Assembly (NCBI GenBank): GCA_045650565.1
Contig: JAZRRG010000068.1
Span: 1-50,333, forward strand
Direction of reading: 5' to 3'
From: SIG565 sp045650565
Lineage (GTDB): Bacteria > Bacillota > Clostridia > Oscillospirales > Acutalibacteraceae
DNA length: 50,333 nucleotides
In this document: piece by piece, positions 8,041 through 15,269 of the stretch
How positions within the stretch are numbered: position 1 is the first letter of the stretch
How the letters are laid out: the number at the start of each line of letters is the position of its first letter
Made by a program: the position numbers and the translations under genes
The notes under the pieces: model-generated
What the model saw: only the letters and a program-made list of their open reading frames with translations
What the model was told of the DNA's origin: nothing
Database searches by the model: none

Positions 8041-8550
8041 TTATTCTGCAGCTGAGGCGCCGTCTTTATCAACGATGGCCTGAACTGCACGTGCAAATGC
8101 TGCGATAGGTGCCTGGAAAGCTCCAACAACTGTTGCGAGAAGAACCTCTCTGGAAGGAAGCTTTGCAAGGGATGTAATAGTTTCAACATCAATAGCTTTA
8201 CCGTCTAAATAACCTGCTTTGATGATAAAGTTATCGTGTGCATCTGCAAACTTGCCGAGGATACGTGCTGCTGCTACGTGGTCCTCCTTAGAAATTGCTA
8301 ATGCTGTTGTGCCCTCAAGAACCGACTTGATGCTCTCAAGCTCGGTACCCTCAATAGCACGGCCGAGAAGTGTGTTCTTAACTACACGGTAATCAACACC
8401 GGCTTCACGAAGCTCTTTACGAAGAACTGTATCATCAGCCACCGAGATACCCTTGTAATCAACGATAACACCGGCAACCGAATTCTCGATATCGGCCTTT
8501 AAACCAGCAACGATTTGCTGTTTTTGCTCTAATACCTTAGCGTTTGGCAA
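8041..8550 (-). CDS. rplJ: 50S ribosomal protein L10
   Basis: Base of the L7/L12 stalk, 169 aa. The N-terminus (LPNAKVLEQKQQIVAGLKADI), the VVDYKG-like strand (VIVDYKGISV) and the Ala-rich C-terminal helix that binds L12 dimers are all present. I place the start at the TTG at 8550, six bases behind a perfect GGAGGTG; the reading frame stays open further upstream, but that part overlaps the attenuator hairpin of the leader. L10 or its L12 complex probably represses its own operon through that leader. Confidence 0.96.
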   Translation of the reverse strand: MPNAKVLEQKQQIVAGLKADIENSVAGVIVDYKGISVADDTVLRKELREAGVDYRVVKNTLLGRAIEGTELESIKSVLEGTTALAISKEDHVAAARILGKFADAHDNFIIKAGYLDGKAIDVETITSLAKLPSREVLLATVVGAFQAPIAAFARAVQAIVDKDGASAAE

Positions 8551-8560
8551 TATTTTCACC

Positions 8561-8712
8561 TCCGTTTTTGTGGCCTTTATGCCACTAAAAAAGCCCATCC
8601 CCAAAAACATGAGGACGGGCATAAAAAACCTATAAAAAGTTTTAAGCGCACACCTCGGTAGGCGGTTGAAACCTTATCCCTATGGGGACCTACTGTCTTT
8701 GGAGTTTTGCAA
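8561..8712 (-). ncRNA. Ribosomal protein L10 leader
   Basis: The transcript from the promoter at 8720-8748 starts with GACAGTAGGTCCCC..., followed by CCTACCGAGGTG, a pattern close to the conserved core of the Firmicutes L10 leader, the binding site for L10(L12)4. It ends in a terminator hairpin before the rplJ ribosome binding site, so it should act by attenuation. Family assignment is from remembered motifs and gene context. Confidence 0.82.
8587..8620 (-). terminator. Attenuator hairpin in the L10 leader
   Basis: On the minus strand GCCCGTCCTC pairs with GGGGATGGGC (10 bp, two G-U pairs) and is followed by TTTTTT, only about 35 nt before the rplJ start. It is a rho-independent terminator inside the leader. 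Confidence 0.85.
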
Positions 8713-8719
8713 CGAAATT

Positions 8720-8748
8720 ATTTTATCACACTAAACCCTTTTTGTCAA
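8720..8748 (-). promoter_or_regulatory. rplJ-rplL promoter
   Basis: TTGACA (8743-8748), 17-bp spacer, TAAAAT (8720-8725) on the minus strand, directly after the rplA stop codon. It gives rplJ-rplL a promoter separate from rpmG-secE-nusG-rplK-rplA. Confidence 0.85.
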
Positions 8749-8755
8749 CAACAAA

Positions 8756-9451
8756 TTAAACGCTGAACTTACCAACGTTAATCTTGATGCCAGGGCCCAT
8801 AGTTGTAGCTACTGTGCAAGACTTAATATACTGACCCTTTGTTGCGGCCGGCTTTGCCTTGATTATAGCGCTCATAAGGGTATCAAGGTTCTCCTGAATT
8901 TTTTCAGGACCGAAGGATACCTTTCCTATAGGACAGTGGATAATGTTTGTTTTATCAAGACGGTACTCAATTTTACCTGCCTTTGCCTCGGTAACTGCCT
9001 TAGCAACGTCGGGTGTTACTGTACCTGCCTTGGGGGTAGGCATAAGTCCACGAGGACCTAAAACCTTACCGAGACGACCAACCATACCCATCATATCGGG
9101 TGTTGCGATAACAACATCGAAATCGAGCCAGTTTTCGTTCTGAATTTTTGCAACCAATTCCTCGGCGCCAACATAATCTGAACCTGCTGCCTCAGCTTCC
9201 TTGGCCTTGTCGCCCTTTGTAAGAACGAGGGTTCTTACCTTTTTACCTGTACCGTTGGGAAGAACTCCGGCGCCACGAACCTGCTGGTCAGCGTGACGTG
9301 AGTCAACACCCAAACGGACATGAATTTCAACTGTTTCGTCGAATTTAGCAGTACCGGTTTTTACAGCCATTGCAACTGCCTCTTCAACATCGTAGAACTT
9401 ACCTTTCTCAATAAGGTCTACACTTGCGTTATATTTTTTACCGTGTTTCAC
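8756..9451 (-). CDS. rplA: 50S ribosomal protein L1
   Basis: L1 stalk protein, 231 aa, full length. Conserved parts include MKHGKKYN at the N-terminus, the RLGVDSRHADQQVRG strand that contacts 23S rRNA and the VLGPRGLMPTPKAGTV loop. The start is GTG at 9451 behind AGGAGG at 10 nt. It follows rplK by 56 nt in the classical L11-L1 order; L1 commonly represses this operon, but no L1-binding element was recognised. Confidence 0.98.
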   Translation of the reverse strand: MKHGKKYNASVDLIEKGKFYDVEEAVAMAVKTGTAKFDETVEIHVRLGVDSRHADQQVRGAGVLPNGTGKKVRTLVLTKGDKAKEAEAAGSDYVGAEELVAKIQNENWLDFDVVIATPDMMGMVGRLGKVLGPRGLMPTPKAGTVTPDVAKAVTEAKAGKIEYRLDKTNIIHCPIGKVSFGPEKIQENLDTLMSAIIKAKPAATKGQYIKSCTVATTMGPGIKINVGKFSV

Positions 9452-9507
9452 TTTCTTTTACCTCCTAAGTGGTTAAATCGGAAATTTCCTCCCACGAGAA
9501 GAGAGTA

Positions 9508-9933
9508 TTAATCGACAACTTCAATACCCATACTACGAGCCGTACCTGCTATCATAGACATAGCGGCTTCAATGCTTGCTGCATTTAAGTCGGGCATTTT
9601 CTGTTCTGCGATTTTTCTAATCTGCTCGCTGGTAACCTTTGCAACTTTATTCTTGTTCGGTACACCCGAAGCGGTTTCGATTCCGCATGCCTTCTTTAAA
9701 AGAACGGCAGCAGGCGGAGTCTTGGTAATAAAGCTGAATGAACGGTCTGCATAAACGGTAATAACTACCGGGATGATAAGACCTGCATCATTCTTTGTGC
9801 GTTCATTAAACTCTTTTGTAAAAGCCATAATGTTAACGCCATGCTGACCCAGCGCCGGACCAACAGGTGGAGCCGGTGTGGCTTTACCTGCAGGAATTTG
9901 TAATTTAATGTAGCCAGAAATTTTTTGAGCCAT
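9508..9933 (-). CDS. rplK: 50S ribosomal protein L11
   Basis: L11 of the GTPase-associated centre, 141 aa. The N-terminal domain has KLQIPAGKATPAPPVGPALGQHGVNIM, which includes the proline-rich thiostrepton-contact region, and the C-terminal RNA-binding domain ends GTARSMGIEV. The ATG at 9933 is preceded by GGAGGTG at 6 nt; an in-frame ATG five codons upstream lies before that site. A 143-nt hairpin-rich stretch separates it from nusG. Confidence 0.98.
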   Translation of the reverse strand: MAQKISGYIKLQIPAGKATPAPPVGPALGQHGVNIMAFTKEFNERTKNDAGLIIPVVITVYADRSFSFITKTPPAAVLLKKACGIETASGVPNKNKVAKVTSEQIRKIAEQKMPDLNAASIEAAMSMIAGTARSMGIEVVD

Positions 9934-9962
9934 TGTTTGCACCTCCAATATTCGTGGTAACT

Positions 9963-10063
9963 AGTGTTTTACACTTGGCGGAACGGTCATCTACCCGTTC
10001 CTCCCACCGTGACGGTCTTACCCGTCGGCGGCAAAACAGCCGCTTAATACGCAGTTTTACTGC
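9963..10063 (-). ncRNA. Five consecutive hairpins between nusG and rplK
   Basis: On the minus strand five separate hairpins follow each other: stems at 10051-10063 (GCAGT/ACTGC), 10028-10043 (GCGGC/GCCGC), 10011-10026 (GACGG/CCGTC), 9980-10001 (GGAACGG/CCGTTCC) and 9963-9975 (AGTGT/ACACT). None has a T-run, so they are not terminators. The stretch fills the gap before the rplK ribosome binding site and looks like a structured intercistronic leader. I do not recognise an RNA family. Confidence 0.6.
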
Positions 10064-10076
10064 TTATTAACAATTA

Positions 10077-10595
10077 TTATGCCAGAGTAATCTGGTCTAA
10101 ATCCATCTCGACAGGCGTTTGTCTGCCAAAGACGGTTACGAGAACTCGTACGCTGTTGTTTGGAGCATCAATCTCATCAACAACACCCTCTAAATTCTCG
10201 AAAGGTCCGTAAATAACCTTAATGTTATCGCCCACCTTGTATGCAACTTCAACGCTGTGCTTTTCAACGCCGAATTTGGCAACCTCTTCTTCACTCAGAG
10301 GAACGGGCTTGGATGCCGGGCCTACAAAGCCCGTTACACCGTGGATGTTTCTTACAACATACCAGCTGTCATCTGTAACTATCATTTTTACGAACACATA
10401 CCCGGGGAAAAGCTTTCTCTCAACCTCACGTGTTGTTTCGCCCTTTATTTCGGTAACGCTTTCGGTTGGGATTTTAAGGTCAAAGATAAGGTCCTGCATT
10501 TTACGGTTTTCAACCATCTTCTCAAGGTCACCCTTAACCTTATTTTCATATCCGGAATAGGTATGAATTACGTACCACTTTGCTTCGTTTGACAT
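10077..10595 (-). CDS. nusG: Transcription termination/antitermination protein NusG
   Basis: NusG, 172 aa: N-terminal NGN domain (KWYVIHTYSGYENKV ... KLFPGYVFVKM) and C-terminal KOW domain (KVGDNIKVIYGPFENLEGVV). It binds the RNA polymerase clamp and links transcription to rho or the ribosome. The start at 10595 has GGAGGTAAAGTAA before it. It follows secE after 25 nt, the standard secE-nusG arrangement. Confidence 0.98.
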   Translation of the reverse strand: MSNEAKWYVIHTYSGYENKVKGDLEKMVENRKMQDLIFDLKIPTESVTEIKGETTREVERKLFPGYVFVKMIVTDDSWYVVRNIHGVTGFVGPASKPVPLSEEEVAKFGVEKHSVEVAYKVGDNIKVIYGPFENLEGVVDEIDAPNNSVRVLVTVFGRQTPVEMDLDQITLA

Positions 10596-10620
10596 TTACT
10601 TTACCTCCACTTCATTTGGC

Positions 10621-11289
10621 TTAAAGCGACCAAATCAATGAAAGCAGCTTTGAAAGACCAAAGTCTAAAATCCATACAAATGCACCGATAAATACACAAA
10701 TTATTAAAACAATAAGTGTATTTTTTGCAACATCCCTAAAGCTCGGCCATACAATCTTCTTAACCTCGCTCTTATAATCACGTGTGAATTTAACAATTCT
10801 TTTCATAATTGTCGGCTTTTTTCCTGCACACTCGATATAATCATTTATAAATAAGTGTGCGGTGCTGAAAATTACACATGCGAAAAGGAGCGCAGTTACT
10901 GTGATAAGACCGGAAAATACATAAGAAATACTAACACTGCCAATAGCATCAGCATTGATGTATTTTACAGGATTTCCGAGCGTTATAACCAGCATAAATA
11001 CTGCTACAACTGCAGCGCTTATCGGTGTTGCATACTTAGCGCCCTTTGCCTTAAAGGAAAAACCGGCAAGGGCTATTGTAAGTACATTGACGCAGAAGCA
11101 GAAAAGCAATTTGTATGATTTATGCATTGCCACTCCTGATACGGTAGCACCAAACGCCATCTCGGCACCGGTTGCAACAAACGAATTATCGGCGGAAACA
11201 AAAGATGCAAAATTTGTGAAGAACATTACAAGTGCGGCAATGCTTGTCAGCAGCCCCAAAAAATAAGAAACCTTGTTAATAACCTTCAT
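10621..11289 (-). CDS. secE: SecE with a four-span N-terminal extension
   Basis: The last ~60 residues (about 161-222) are a normal SecE: an amphipathic helix with YKSEVKKIVWPSFRD followed by one membrane span. SecE stabilises SecY in the protein-export channel. Unusually, about 160 residues precede it with four further hydrophobic segments (about residues 7-27, 59-79, 86-106 and 119-146), all in one uninterrupted frame. The ATG at 11289 sits behind AAGGAGGG; an internal ATG at 10806 would give a SecE-only protein but has a weak, distant binding site. The position between rpmG and nusG confirms secE. The function of the extension is unknown. Confidence 0.88.
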   Translation of the reverse strand: MKVINKVSYFLGLLTSIAALVMFFTNFASFVSADNSFVATGAEMAFGATVSGVAMHKSYKLLFCFCVNVLTIALAGFSFKAKGAKYATPISAAVVAVFMLVITLGNPVKYINADAIGSVSISYVFSGLITVTALLFACVIFSTAHLFINDYIECAGKKPTIMKRIVKFTRDYKSEVKKIVWPSFRDVAKNTLIVLIICVFIGAFVWILDFGLSKLLSLIWSL

Positions 11290-11300
11290 GTGCACCCTCC

Positions 11301-11450
11301 TTACTTTGTTTCCTTGTGTACGGTGTGCTTTTTACAGAACCTGCAATATTTACTCATTTCAAGTCTGTCCGGATCGTTTTTCTTGTTTTTCATTGTGTTG
11401 TAGTTGCGTTGCTTACACTCTGTGCAAGCCAAAGTAATTTTAACTCTCAT
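11301..11450 (-). CDS. rpmG: 50S ribosomal protein L33
   Basis: Complete 49-aa L33: MRVKITLACTECKQRNYNT at the N-terminus and a second cysteine pair (YCRFCKKH) near the C-terminus, so this is the zinc-binding C+ form. The ATG at 11450 follows GGAGGTG at 7 nt. It is the first gene of the rpmG-secE-nusG-rplK-rplA unit and ends 11 nt before secE, the order typical of Firmicutes. Confidence 0.96.
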   Translation of the reverse strand: MRVKITLACTECKQRNYNTMKNKKNDPDRLEMSKYCRFCKKHTVHKETK

Positions 11451-11640
11451 GACGGCACCTCCCGTTTTACGGAATTTATTTTTGCTCTAATCATAGAACA
11501 AATCGCCTCCCTCAGCAAGAGCACATATTGACCTTGATGACCTTATATTGTATCGCCAAAGTAAAGCACACACAATATATGCAAGTATTGCTTTGAATCC
11601 CCTCTTTTGCGAAAAAAGGCGCAAAAAAAAAGACCTTCAG
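11451..11640 (-). other. Untranslated leader of the rpmG operon
   Basis: From the promoter at 11651-11679 about 195 nt precede rpmG. The stretch holds a T-run just after the transcription start and an inverted repeat around TATATTGTGTG. I see no tRNA, although Firmicutes often carry tRNA-Trp here, and no open frame. It may be a regulatory leader, but nothing specific is supported. Confidence 0.4.
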
Positions 11641-11650
11641 AGGTAATAAC

Positions 11651-11679
11651 AGTATACCACACTTTACCCGCTCGGTCAA
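11651..11679 (-). promoter_or_regulatory. rpmG-secE-nusG promoter
   Basis: TTGACC (11674-11679), 17-bp spacer, TATACT (11651-11656) on the minus strand. The promoter is embedded between AAAAAAAGAC and GTCTTTTTTT arms that could also form a terminator for rlmH just upstream. Confidence 0.8.
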
Positions 11680-11694
11680 GTCTTTTTTTATTTT

Positions 11695-12177
11695 TTATTT
11701 ATGATATGCTCCGCCCTCTAAAATCTTAAAGCCCCTGTATATTTGCTCTGCCAGCATTATCCTTGCTAACTGATGGGGAAAGGTCATTTCGGACATTGAC
11801 ATTTTAATATTGACTTTGTTTTTTAGCTGCTCATCCAAGCCGTATGAGCTTCCTATTAAAAATGCTATGCATCCCTTACCGCTTACGGCGGCATTTGAAA
11901 TGTATTTACTGAATGCCTCGCTTGAAAATTGTTTACCCTCAATACACATAGCGACTGTAAGTGCGCCTTCGGGCAATTTTTTCTCTATAAGCGCCGCTTC
12001 CCGTTTAAGTGCTACGGCTATCTCCTTTGAGGAGGGATTTTCTGACAACCTTTCGGGTTCTATTTCTATAACCTCAAAGCTGCACAATGATGACAGCCGT
12101 TTTGCATATTCATCAAAAGCATCCCTTAAATACCTTTCCTTTAATTTACCAAGAGCAATTATTTTAACCCTTATCAT
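11695..12177 (-). CDS. rlmH: 23S rRNA (pseudouridine1915-N3)-methyltransferase RlmH
   Basis: SPOUT-class methyltransferase (OrfX), 160 aa, modifying helix 69 of 23S rRNA. The trefoil-knot SAM site is visible as CIAFLIGSSYGLDE, followed by the C-terminal signature MTFPHQLARIMLAEQIYRGFKI ending in YHK, which reaches the active site. It overlaps the end of the YycJ-type gene by 4 nt (ATGA). This gene pair is common in Firmicutes. Confidence 0.96.
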   Translation of the reverse strand: MIRVKIIALGKLKERYLRDAFDEYAKRLSSLCSFEVIEIEPERLSENPSSKEIAVALKREAALIEKKLPEGALTVAMCIEGKQFSSEAFSKYISNAAVSGKGCIAFLIGSSYGLDEQLKNKVNIKMSMSEMTFPHQLARIMLAEQIYRGFKILEGGAYHK

Positions 12178-12968
12178 AAAAAGAAATCCTCACTGTCCCT
12201 CGGCGATTTGGCACTTGCCACCGTTAATATGTAATCCTCGCCCTCTTTAGCGCCTATATCGGCAAGACTCGCCACAGCGGCGCTCTTTGCTATTAGCGGC
12301 GTGTTATTATTACGGCTTAGGTGCCCCAACACAAAATTACTTGTACCGCCTTCTAACAGCATAGGAAGCTCCGCCGCACACGAAATATTCGATAAATGCC
12401 CCTTATCACTCAAAATTCTCAATTTAAGCTCAGCCGGATAGGGACCGCTTTTCAGCATTTTAATATCGTGGTTAGACTCTATAAACACAAGTCTGCTTCC
12501 TAACAGTGCTTGTCTTACAGTGTCGGTTACGACACCCAAATCAGTGCAAACCGAAATTTTTTCGCCGCTCGGCATAACAAAGGAATATCCGCTTGAGCCC
12601 TCGCAGTCGTGACTTGTGGCAAAACGGGTTATACCTATATCACGCAACATTACATCCCCGTCTATTTCGGTTAGCACAGTGCCGAGTGGTAGACGGCAAT
12701 GCGCCTCTATTGCAGACAGGGTTTTAGCCGAGGCAAATACCGGTACATTTAATTTTTTTATGAGCGCTGACAGACCTTTTATATGGTCGCTATGCTCATG
12801 CGTTATGAAAATCGCGTTTATACACGATGAATCAATACCCTTTTTCGACAGCTGCTCTAAAATTTGCACACATGATGCTCCCGCATCAACCAATATGCCC
12901 TGATTGTTTGTGCCGATAAAACAACAGTTGGCTTCACTTCCGCTAAACAGCGAACAAAACCTTGACAA
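12174..12968 (-). CDS. YycJ/WalJ-type metallo-beta-lactamase fold hydrolase
   Basis: Cytoplasmic MBL-fold protein, 264 aa, of the YycJ family, thought to act as a DNA/RNA exonuclease and tied to cell-wall homeostasis in Bacillus. The N-terminus (SRFCSLFSGSEANCC) is followed by the metal motif THEHSDH, then SHDCEG and ESNHD, and HLS near the C-terminus. The start is a TTG at 12968, six bases behind GGAGGG. In Bacillus it lies in the walRK operon; here no two-component genes accompany it, and it sits between murA and rlmH. Confidence 0.85.
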   Translation of the reverse strand: MSRFCSLFSGSEANCCFIGTNNQGILVDAGASCVQILEQLSKKGIDSSCINAIFITHEHSDHIKGLSALIKKLNVPVFASAKTLSAIEAHCRLPLGTVLTEIDGDVMLRDIGITRFATSHDCEGSSGYSFVMPSGEKISVCTDLGVVTDTVRQALLGSRLVFIESNHDIKMLKSGPYPAELKLRILSDKGHLSNISCAAELPMLLEGGTSNFVLGHLSRNNNTPLIAKSAAVASLADIGAKEGEDYILTVASAKSPRDSEDFFL

Positions 12969-12994
12969 TACCGTCCCCTCCCTTCTAATCAAAT

Positions 12995-13019
12995 AAACGG
13001 CTATCTCGGATAGCCGTTT
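12995..13019. terminator. murA terminator overlapping the stop codon
   Basis: AAACGGCTAT pairs perfectly with ATAGCCGTTT across a CTCGG loop. On the minus strand it ends murA, with only ATTTG after the stem, so termination may be partial and feed the next gene. The murA stop codon (13018-13020) lies at its edge. Confidence 0.65.
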
Positions 13020-14277
13020 AATCTATAATTACACGCTTAATATCGGCGCCAAGTGCGGAAAACTTTTCCACAACATTATCATATCCTCGGTCAATATGTC
13101 CGATATCCACTATTTCGGTAACGCCGTCAGCCATAAGTCCCGCAATTATCATTGCCGCACCTGCTCGCAAATCCACTGCAGACACTTTAGCACCTTTAAG
13201 CGAATCGACACCCGTGACAAACGCTCTTTTTCCGTCAACCTGAATCTCAGCACCCATTTTTATTAGCTGCCCGGTATAACGGAAACGGCTATCCCACACT
13301 CCCTCGGTTATAACGCTTGTCCCATCGGCTACCGTAAGCACCGTGGCAACCTGCGGCTGCATATCGGTTGGGAAACCGGGGTGTGGCAGGGTTTTAACCC
13401 TGCACATTCTCGGACGTGAATCTATCGACACCCGCACCGACTCATCATTTTCTTCAATGGTAGCGCCCATCTCTCTTATCTTTACGATAATAGACTCAAG
13501 GTGTTTGGGAATTACATTTGTTACAAGCACATCACCCTTTGTGGCAACGGCTGCCGCCATATATGTGCCGGCTTCTATTTGGTCGGGTATTATGCTGTAC
13601 TCTACCCCGTGAAGATGCTCAACACCACGTATTTTTATGGCATTGGTACCGGCACCCATAATATTAGCGCCCATAGAGTTTAAGAAGTTAGCAAGGTCAA
13701 CTATATGCGGCTCTCTTGCAGCGTTTTCAATTACAGTAACACCGTTTGCACGAGCAGCAGCCAGCATAATATTAACCGTAGCGCCAACCGATACAACATC
13801 CAGATACACATACCCACCGTTCAAATGATTGGCTCTTATATCTACTAATCTATCTTCAATAGAAACCTTTGCGCCCAGTGCTTCAAAGCCCTTAATATGC
13901 AAATCTATCGGACGCACCCCAAAATCACAACCACCGGGTGGCGCCACCTGGGAACGATTCATACGCCCTAACAACGCACCCATAAAATAGCTTGACGCCC
14001 GCATACTCTTTGCCATTTCCTCTGTCACTGTAAAGGATTTTACGCCTGTAGGGTCAATTCTAACCGTTGTGCTGTCTATGAAATCAACACTGGCACCTAA
14101 CTGCTTTAAACACTTGCAAATAGATGCTACATCTGATATTTCTGGAAGATTTTCAATTATACACGGGCCTTCAGCCAAAAGAACGCCCGGAAGGATAGCA
14201 ACCGCTGAATTTTTGGCGCCGCTTATTCTAACTTCGCCGTTCAGCCGCCGTCCTCCTGTAATCACAAATTTCTCCAA
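13018..14277 (-). CDS. murA: UDP-N-acetylglucosamine 1-carboxyvinyltransferase
   Basis: MurA transfers enolpyruvate from PEP to UDP-GlcNAc, the first committed step of peptidoglycan synthesis; 419 aa, full length. The N-terminus GGRRLNGEVRISGAKNSAV carries the catalytic lysine region, and the loop PPGGCDFGVRPIDLHIKGF keeps the Cys targeted by fosfomycin. The start is TTG at 14277 behind GAGGAG at 8 nt. It is transcribed from a consensus promoter and heads a unit with the YycJ-like and rlmH genes. Confidence 0.97.
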   Translation of the reverse strand: MEKFVITGGRRLNGEVRISGAKNSAVAILPGVLLAEGPCIIENLPEISDVASICKCLKQLGASVDFIDSTTVRIDPTGVKSFTVTEEMAKSMRASSYFMGALLGRMNRSQVAPPGGCDFGVRPIDLHIKGFEALGAKVSIEDRLVDIRANHLNGGYVYLDVVSVGATVNIMLAAARANGVTVIENAAREPHIVDLANFLNSMGANIMGAGTNAIKIRGVEHLHGVEYSIIPDQIEAGTYMAAAVATKGDVLVTNVIPKHLESIIVKIREMGATIEENDESVRVSIDSRPRMCRVKTLPHPGFPTDMQPQVATVLTVADGTSVITEGVWDSRFRYTGQLIKMGAEIQVDGKRAFVTGVDSLKGAKVSAVDLRAGAAMIIAGLMADGVTEIVDIGHIDRGYDNVVEKFSALGADIKRVIID

Positions 14278-14337
14278 AACAGGTTCTCCTCATACAGTAT
14301 ATTTAAAGTGACAAAATCACAAAGAATTCCATTTGAC

Positions 14338-14366
14338 ATTATATACTCTTGGGCGGTTATTGTCAA
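14338..14366 (-). promoter_or_regulatory. murA promoter
   Basis: Perfect TTGACA (14361-14366) and TATAAT (14338-14343) with a 17-bp spacer on the minus strand. The leader to the murA start is about 50 nt. Confidence 0.9.
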
Positions 14367-14460
14367 TTTTATTTTTTTGTGTATGCGTCGCTATACAAAA
14401 ACTTTTGTAAAAATATTCTTTTTTTGAAAAATAGTACTTCTATTTTTATTATTTATTTGG

Positions 14461-14466
14461 TATAAT
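14461..14466 (+). promoter_or_regulatory. -10 element before the hydrolase-murF-ddl unit
   Basis: TATAAT on the plus strand, 32 nt before the hydrolase start, within a long AT-rich stretch. No good -35 element stands 16-18 bp upstream (TTCTAT at best), so the promoter is either weak or activated. Confidence 0.5.
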
Positions 14467-14498
14467 AAATAAATAAATGATTTATAATGAGGCATTAT

Positions 14499-15269
14499 AT
14501 GGAAATTTCGGTTAAAAACATACGCATAAATTACCTACAGGTCGGTCAAGGTCCCGATGTTTTACTGCTGCACGGATGGGGCTCCTCTATGGAGGTTTAT
14601 ACGGGTATTATAAACTCATTATCAAATAACTATCGCCTAACGGCACTTGATTTTCCGGGGTGTGGTAAAAGCGAAACCTTGCCTGATGTATGGGACACAC
14701 AGGATTATGCCGATTTTGTTTTGGAATTTATCGAAAAAGTGGGGATAGAAAACCCCATACTTATAGGTCACTCACACGGTGGTAGAGTAACGCTTAAGCT
14801 CGCAGGTGACGGTTTGCTTTCACCCCCTAAAATTATTTTGCTCGACTCGGCAGGGCTTATCCCCAAGAAAAGCGTTAAGTGTAAAGTTAAAAAGGCCGGC
14901 TTTGACCTTGTTAAAGGTATACTTAAATTACCCGTTATAAATAAATTTTCGGGCGGTGTTCTCGAGAGAGCACGTAACCGCTACGGCTCTTCCGATTATA
15001 AAAATGCCGCAACGCCCGAGCTTCGCAGCACGCTTGTTAATTTAGTAAATACCGATTTGCGAGATGTTTTGCCAAACATAAAATGCCCCACCCTGCTTAT
15101 TTGGGGGGAAAACGATACCGCAACGCCGCTTGAGGATGCCAAGATAATCGAAAAGCTCATTCCGGATGCGGGTTTATGTGTAATAAAACATGCCGGTCAC
15201 TTTGCTTTTTGTGAGCAGCCACGCCAGGCACATGCAATAATTAAGAGTTTTTTAGGAGTTAAAGGATGA
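14499..15269 (+). CDS. Alpha/beta-fold hydrolase
   Basis: Cytoplasmic alpha/beta hydrolase of 256 aa. The oxyanion motif LLHGWGSS, the nucleophile elbow GHSHGG, the acid loop LIWGENDTATP and the C-terminal catalytic histidine in HAGHFAFCEQP form a complete triad. The substrate cannot be inferred. The ATG at 14499 follows GAGG at 6 nt; an earlier ATG at 14487 overlaps that site. It overlaps the murF-like gene by 4 nt (ATGA), so it is coupled to peptidoglycan precursor genes and may act on a related or detoxified compound (inference). Confidence 0.88.
   Translation: MEISVKNIRINYLQVGQGPDVLLLHGWGSSMEVYTGIINSLSNNYRLTALDFPGCGKSETLPDVWDTQDYADFVLEFIEKVGIENPILIGHSHGGRVTLKLAGDGLLSPPKIILLDSAGLIPKKSVKCKVKKAGFDLVKGILKLPVINKFSGGVLERARNRYGSSDYKNAATPELRSTLVNLVNTDLRDVLPNIKCPTLLIWGENDTATPLEDAKIIEKLIPDAGLCVIKHAGHFAFCEQPRQAHAIIKSFLGVKG

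Noticed and set aside
11451..11694. tRNA-Trp before the secE-nusG genes
   Set aside because: Searched for because Firmicutes often carry it here; no cloverleaf or T-loop motif is present.
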